This document shows, one piece after another, positions 5,985 through 8,786 of a stretch of DNA of 8,786 nucleotides (within the stretch, counting starts at the first letter, position 1; every line of letters starts with the position of its first letter). The notes beneath the pieces are model-generated. The model was given only the letters and a program-made list of their open reading frames with translations, made no database searches and had not been told where the DNA came from. Made by a program: the position numbers and the translations under genes. Origin of the DNA: JADIYM01 sp964641945 (lineage in GTDB: Bacteria > Acidobacteriota > Blastocatellia > UBA7656 > JADIYM01); contig CAZXLQ010000229.1 in the NCBI GenBank assembly GCA_964641945.1, positions 1 to 8,786 of the forward strand, given 5' to 3'.

Positions 5985-6014
5985 ACGGGCAGGGAACCGA
6001 CGGGGACACAACGG

Positions 6015-6617
6015 ATGAACGCTCCGCAGGCTGCACTGGTCCCGATGGTCGTCGAGCAGACGGCGCGCGGCGAACGCGCGTTCGACATCTACTCGCGGCT
6101 GCTCAAGGACAACATCATCTTCATCGGCCAGCCGATAGACGACGTCATTGCCAATCTGGTCGTGGCGCAGTTGCTGTTCCTCGAAGCCGAGGACCCCGAC
6201 AAGGACATCTCGCTCTACATCAACAGCCCGGGCGGATCGATCACGGCGGGGATGGCCATCTACGACACGATGCAGTTCATCCGACCTGACGTGACGACGA
6301 TCTGCATCGGCCAGTGCGCCTCGATGGGCGCCCTGCTCCTGACCGCCGGTACGAAGGGGAAGCGGTTCGCGCTGCCGAATTCACGCATCCTGATCCACCA
6401 GCCGTCGATCTCCGGGATCGGTGGGCAGGCTACAGATATTCGCATTCACGCCGAAGAGATCATGCGTATGCGAGAGTTGACGTCGGGCATCCTGGCGAAA
6501 CACACCGGGCAGCCCATGGAGCAGATCGAGCGCGACGTCGAGCGCGACCGATGGCTCGACGCCGACCAGGCCCGGGAATACGGACTGGTCGATCAGGTCA
6601 TCTCACATCGGGAGTAA
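6015..6617 (+). CDS. clpP: ATP-dependent Clp protease proteolytic subunit
   Basis: ClpP forms a two-ring barrel of 14 subunits that degrades proteins unfolded and delivered by ClpX or a similar ATPase in the cytoplasm. The 200-residue length is typical. The serine protease triad is complete: S103 in GQCASMGALLL, H128 in ILIHQP, and D178 in VERDRW. YINSPGGSITAGMAIYDTM (68-86) contributes the oxyanion strand and the handle approach, and the end EYGLVDQVI is standard. The N-terminus contains VPMVVEQTARGERAFDIYSRLL, the usual start of the mature region, so the first 10 or so residues may be a propeptide removed by self-processing. ATG 6015 is supported by GGGGA at 6002-6006; the in-frame ATG at 6045 has no ribosome binding site. 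It lies between tig and clpX, with 43 bp to clpX, so the three are probably one operon. Confidence 0.98.
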   Translation: MNAPQAALVPMVVEQTARGERAFDIYSRLLKDNIIFIGQPIDDVIANLVVAQLLFLEAEDPDKDISLYINSPGGSITAGMAIYDTMQFIRPDVTTICIGQCASMGALLLTAGTKGKRFALPNSRILIHQPSISGIGGQATDIRIHAEEIMRMRELTSGILAKHTGQPMEQIERDVERDRWLDADQAREYGLVDQVISHRE

Positions 6618-6660
6618 CATCTGAGCGGTCGGGCGGCCCCGGCCAAGGTGGAGCGGACGA

Positions 6661-7896
<1,236 letters not shown>

Positions 7897-7927
7897 CGAG
7901 CACGGGTACGGGTCGACGGCTTCCAGG

Positions 7928-8020
7928 TCTCTGTGACTCGGTGTCTCTGTGCCTCTGCGTGCGAAGCTCTCTCGTTCGGAGCTTCGCACACAGAGTCGCA
8001 GAGGCACAGAGGCACTGAGA
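7928..8020. repeat. long imperfect palindrome built on an 8-bp period (copy 3)
   Basis: Arms 7928-7969 and 7979-8020 (42 nt each) are reverse complements with 7 mismatches around a 9-nt loop, TCTCGTTCG. The left arm reads as tandem octamers TCTGTGAC, TCGGTGTC, TCTGTGCC, TCTGCGTG, then CGAAGCTC. This is clearly the same unit as copy 1: copy 1's right arm contains the same CTCTGTGCCTCTG...GTGCGAAGC. Here, however, GCGAAGC is next to the loop, whereas in copy 1 it is at the outer edge. It lies between clpX and lon. No T-run follows, so it is not a classic terminator, although a transcript would form a strong hairpin. Confidence 0.88.
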
Positions 8021-8061
8021 CGGCGCCAGCTCCCACCGCCGGTAGCGCTCGTTGGCTCGGG

Positions 8062-8070
8062 TGATACAAT
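8062..8070 (+). promoter_or_regulatory. candidate extended -10 promoter for lon
   Basis: TGATACAAT fits the extended -10 form TGnTATAAT with one mismatch. The start would be near 8077, giving a 63-nt leader. There is no good -35 hexamer at the usual distance, which an extended -10 can tolerate. It lies 42 nt after the palindrome and suggests lon has its own promoter. Confidence 0.45.
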
Positions 8071-8088
8071 GCAGACCGCGCCCCGAAC

Positions 8089-8106
8089 CGGCACCCGATC
8101 GTGCCG
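8089..8106 (+). other. small hairpin in the lon leader
   Basis: CGGCAC (8089-8094) pairs with GTGCCG (8101-8106) around a 6-nt loop, 33 nt before the lon start codon. It does not cover the ribosome binding site. A function is not shown. Confidence 0.3.
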
Positions 8107-8139
8107 AATACGAGTTCGAACGCGCGCGAGAGGGGTTCA

Positions 8140-8786
8140 ATGCAAGAGTTCAACGACAGTACGCCGACCGATGTGGTGCGCCTCCCAATGGTGCCGATTC
8201 GCGATGTCGTGGTGTTTCCGCACACGATGGCGCGATTTGTCATCGGCCGGCCTGCGTCGGTCCACGCCCTCGAAGCCGCGCTCGCCGGAGACCGCCTGAT
8301 CTTCCTCGCGACGCAGCACGACGCCACGATCGACGAGCCGACGCCGGACCAGGTCTTCGAGGTCGGTACCATCGCCCGTATCAGTCACTCCCTTCGTCTG
8401 CAGGACGGCAACATCAAGGTCATGGTCGACGGCACCGGGCGGGGGCGCACCGTTCGCGTCGACACCGATCCGGCGGCCGGCTCCTGGTCGGCAACGGTGC
8501 GACTTGCGGTGGCCTCGACCGAGCCGAAGGCGAACTTCAACGCGATCCTAGGAAGACTCGGTTCGCTCGTTGACCAGTACGTCCGGCAGGCCAGCGACCT
8601 ACAGAATCCGGAGTCGCTCCAGGCCGCGCTTCGGATGGAAGAGCCCGAGCGCATCGCCGACACGATCGCCTCGAATCTCAAGATCTCGGTCGACGAAAAG
8701 CAGTCGCTCCTCGAGGTCTACCCGGTTCGCGATCGGCTCGTCCGGCTCATCGATCTCATCGAGGTCGAACTCGACAAGCTCCAGGT
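8140..8786 (+). CDS. lon: Lon protease, N-terminal part (3' end outside window)
   Basis: The frame is open from ATG 8140 to the window edge, giving 215 codons of the N-terminal substrate-recognition (LAN) domain. The catalytic AAA+ and Ser-Lys protease domains of the usual ~800-residue protein would lie downstream and cannot be checked. Family markers visible are RLPMVPIRDVVVFPHTM (about 14-30), then the loop FEVGTIARI near residue 79. The helical part follows with EEPERIADTIASNL and DEKQSLLEVYPVRDRLVRLIDLIEVELDKLQ. Lon is an ATP-dependent protease of damaged and regulatory proteins in the cytoplasm. The start is supported by GAGAGGGG at 8128-8135. Position after tig-clpP-clpX is common, but here a 243-bp gap with a palindrome and a candidate promoter separates lon from clpX. 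The glycine/arginine-rich GTGRGRTVR replaces the usual EG-x-x-RA stretch, a minor divergence. Confidence 0.95.
   Translation, partial: MQEFNDSTPTDVVRLPMVPIRDVVVFPHTMARFVIGRPASVHALEAALAGDRLIFLATQHDATIDEPTPDQVFEVGTIARISHSLRLQDGNIKVMVDGTGRGRTVRVDTDPAAGSWSATVRLAVASTEPKANFNAILGRLGSLVDQYVRQASDLQNPESLQAALRMEEPERIADTIASNLKISVDEKQSLLEVYPVRDRLVRLIDLIEVELDKLQ

Noticed and set aside
4469..6088. Minus-strand open frame of 539 codons opposite tig
   Set aside because: Antisense shadow of a certain trigger factor gene in GC-rich DNA; it also runs across the tRNA.
8042..8067. CIRCE-like heat-shock operator (GTAGCGCTC - GGGTGATAC) before lon
   Set aside because: Only 7/9 and 6/9 matches to the CIRCE half-sites, spacing of 8 instead of 9, and poor symmetry between halves.

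Overview
The window is about 62-63% GC (estimated by eye) and densely coded. Every complete gene keeps a clean frame. The gene order tRNA-tig-clpP-clpX-lon, the GC-rich codon use and the tandem 'CTCTGTGCCTCTGTG'-type palindromes between genes suggest an Acidobacteriota-like bacterium, perhaps of the Vicinamibacteria type. That placement is inference: there is no rRNA or other marker here to fix it.

Layout. (1) Positions 1-1681, minus strand: the first 560 codons of a DUF4139-domain protein whose 3' end lies outside the window. (2) 1682-1844: a divergent intergenic region almost filled by a long imperfect palindrome. Both flanking genes lack a Shine-Dalgarno sequence and may be leaderless. (3) 1845-4252, plus strand: a two-transmembrane histidine kinase and an OmpR/PhoB-type response regulator, overlapping by 4 bp, then a small probably exported protein with YD-repeat-like strands. 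(4) 4253-4436: a second palindrome, then a promoter. (5) 4437-4512: a tRNA with a Leu(UAG) anticodon and a Leu-like D-arm, but a 5-nt variable loop. (6) 4538-7896: trigger factor (tig), ClpP and ClpX, the classic protein-folding and quality-control cluster. (7) 7897-8139: a third palindrome and a candidate promoter. (8) 8140-8786: the N-terminal 215 codons of the Lon protease, cut by the window end.

How the genes work together. Trigger factor receives nascent chains at the ribosome exit tunnel. ClpX unfolds substrates and feeds them to ClpP, and Lon is a second ATP-dependent protease for damaged or regulatory proteins. The two-component pair probably senses an envelope or membrane signal. The exported protein downstream and the divergent DUF4139 gene are plausible but unproven members of its regulon.

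The parts that ordinary annotation does not explain are the tRNA with its mixed class I/class II structure, and the three related palindromes built from an 8-bp period, which occupy three of the larger intergenic gaps in two opposite arm topologies. I saw no CRISPR array, transposase, phage gene or rRNA.
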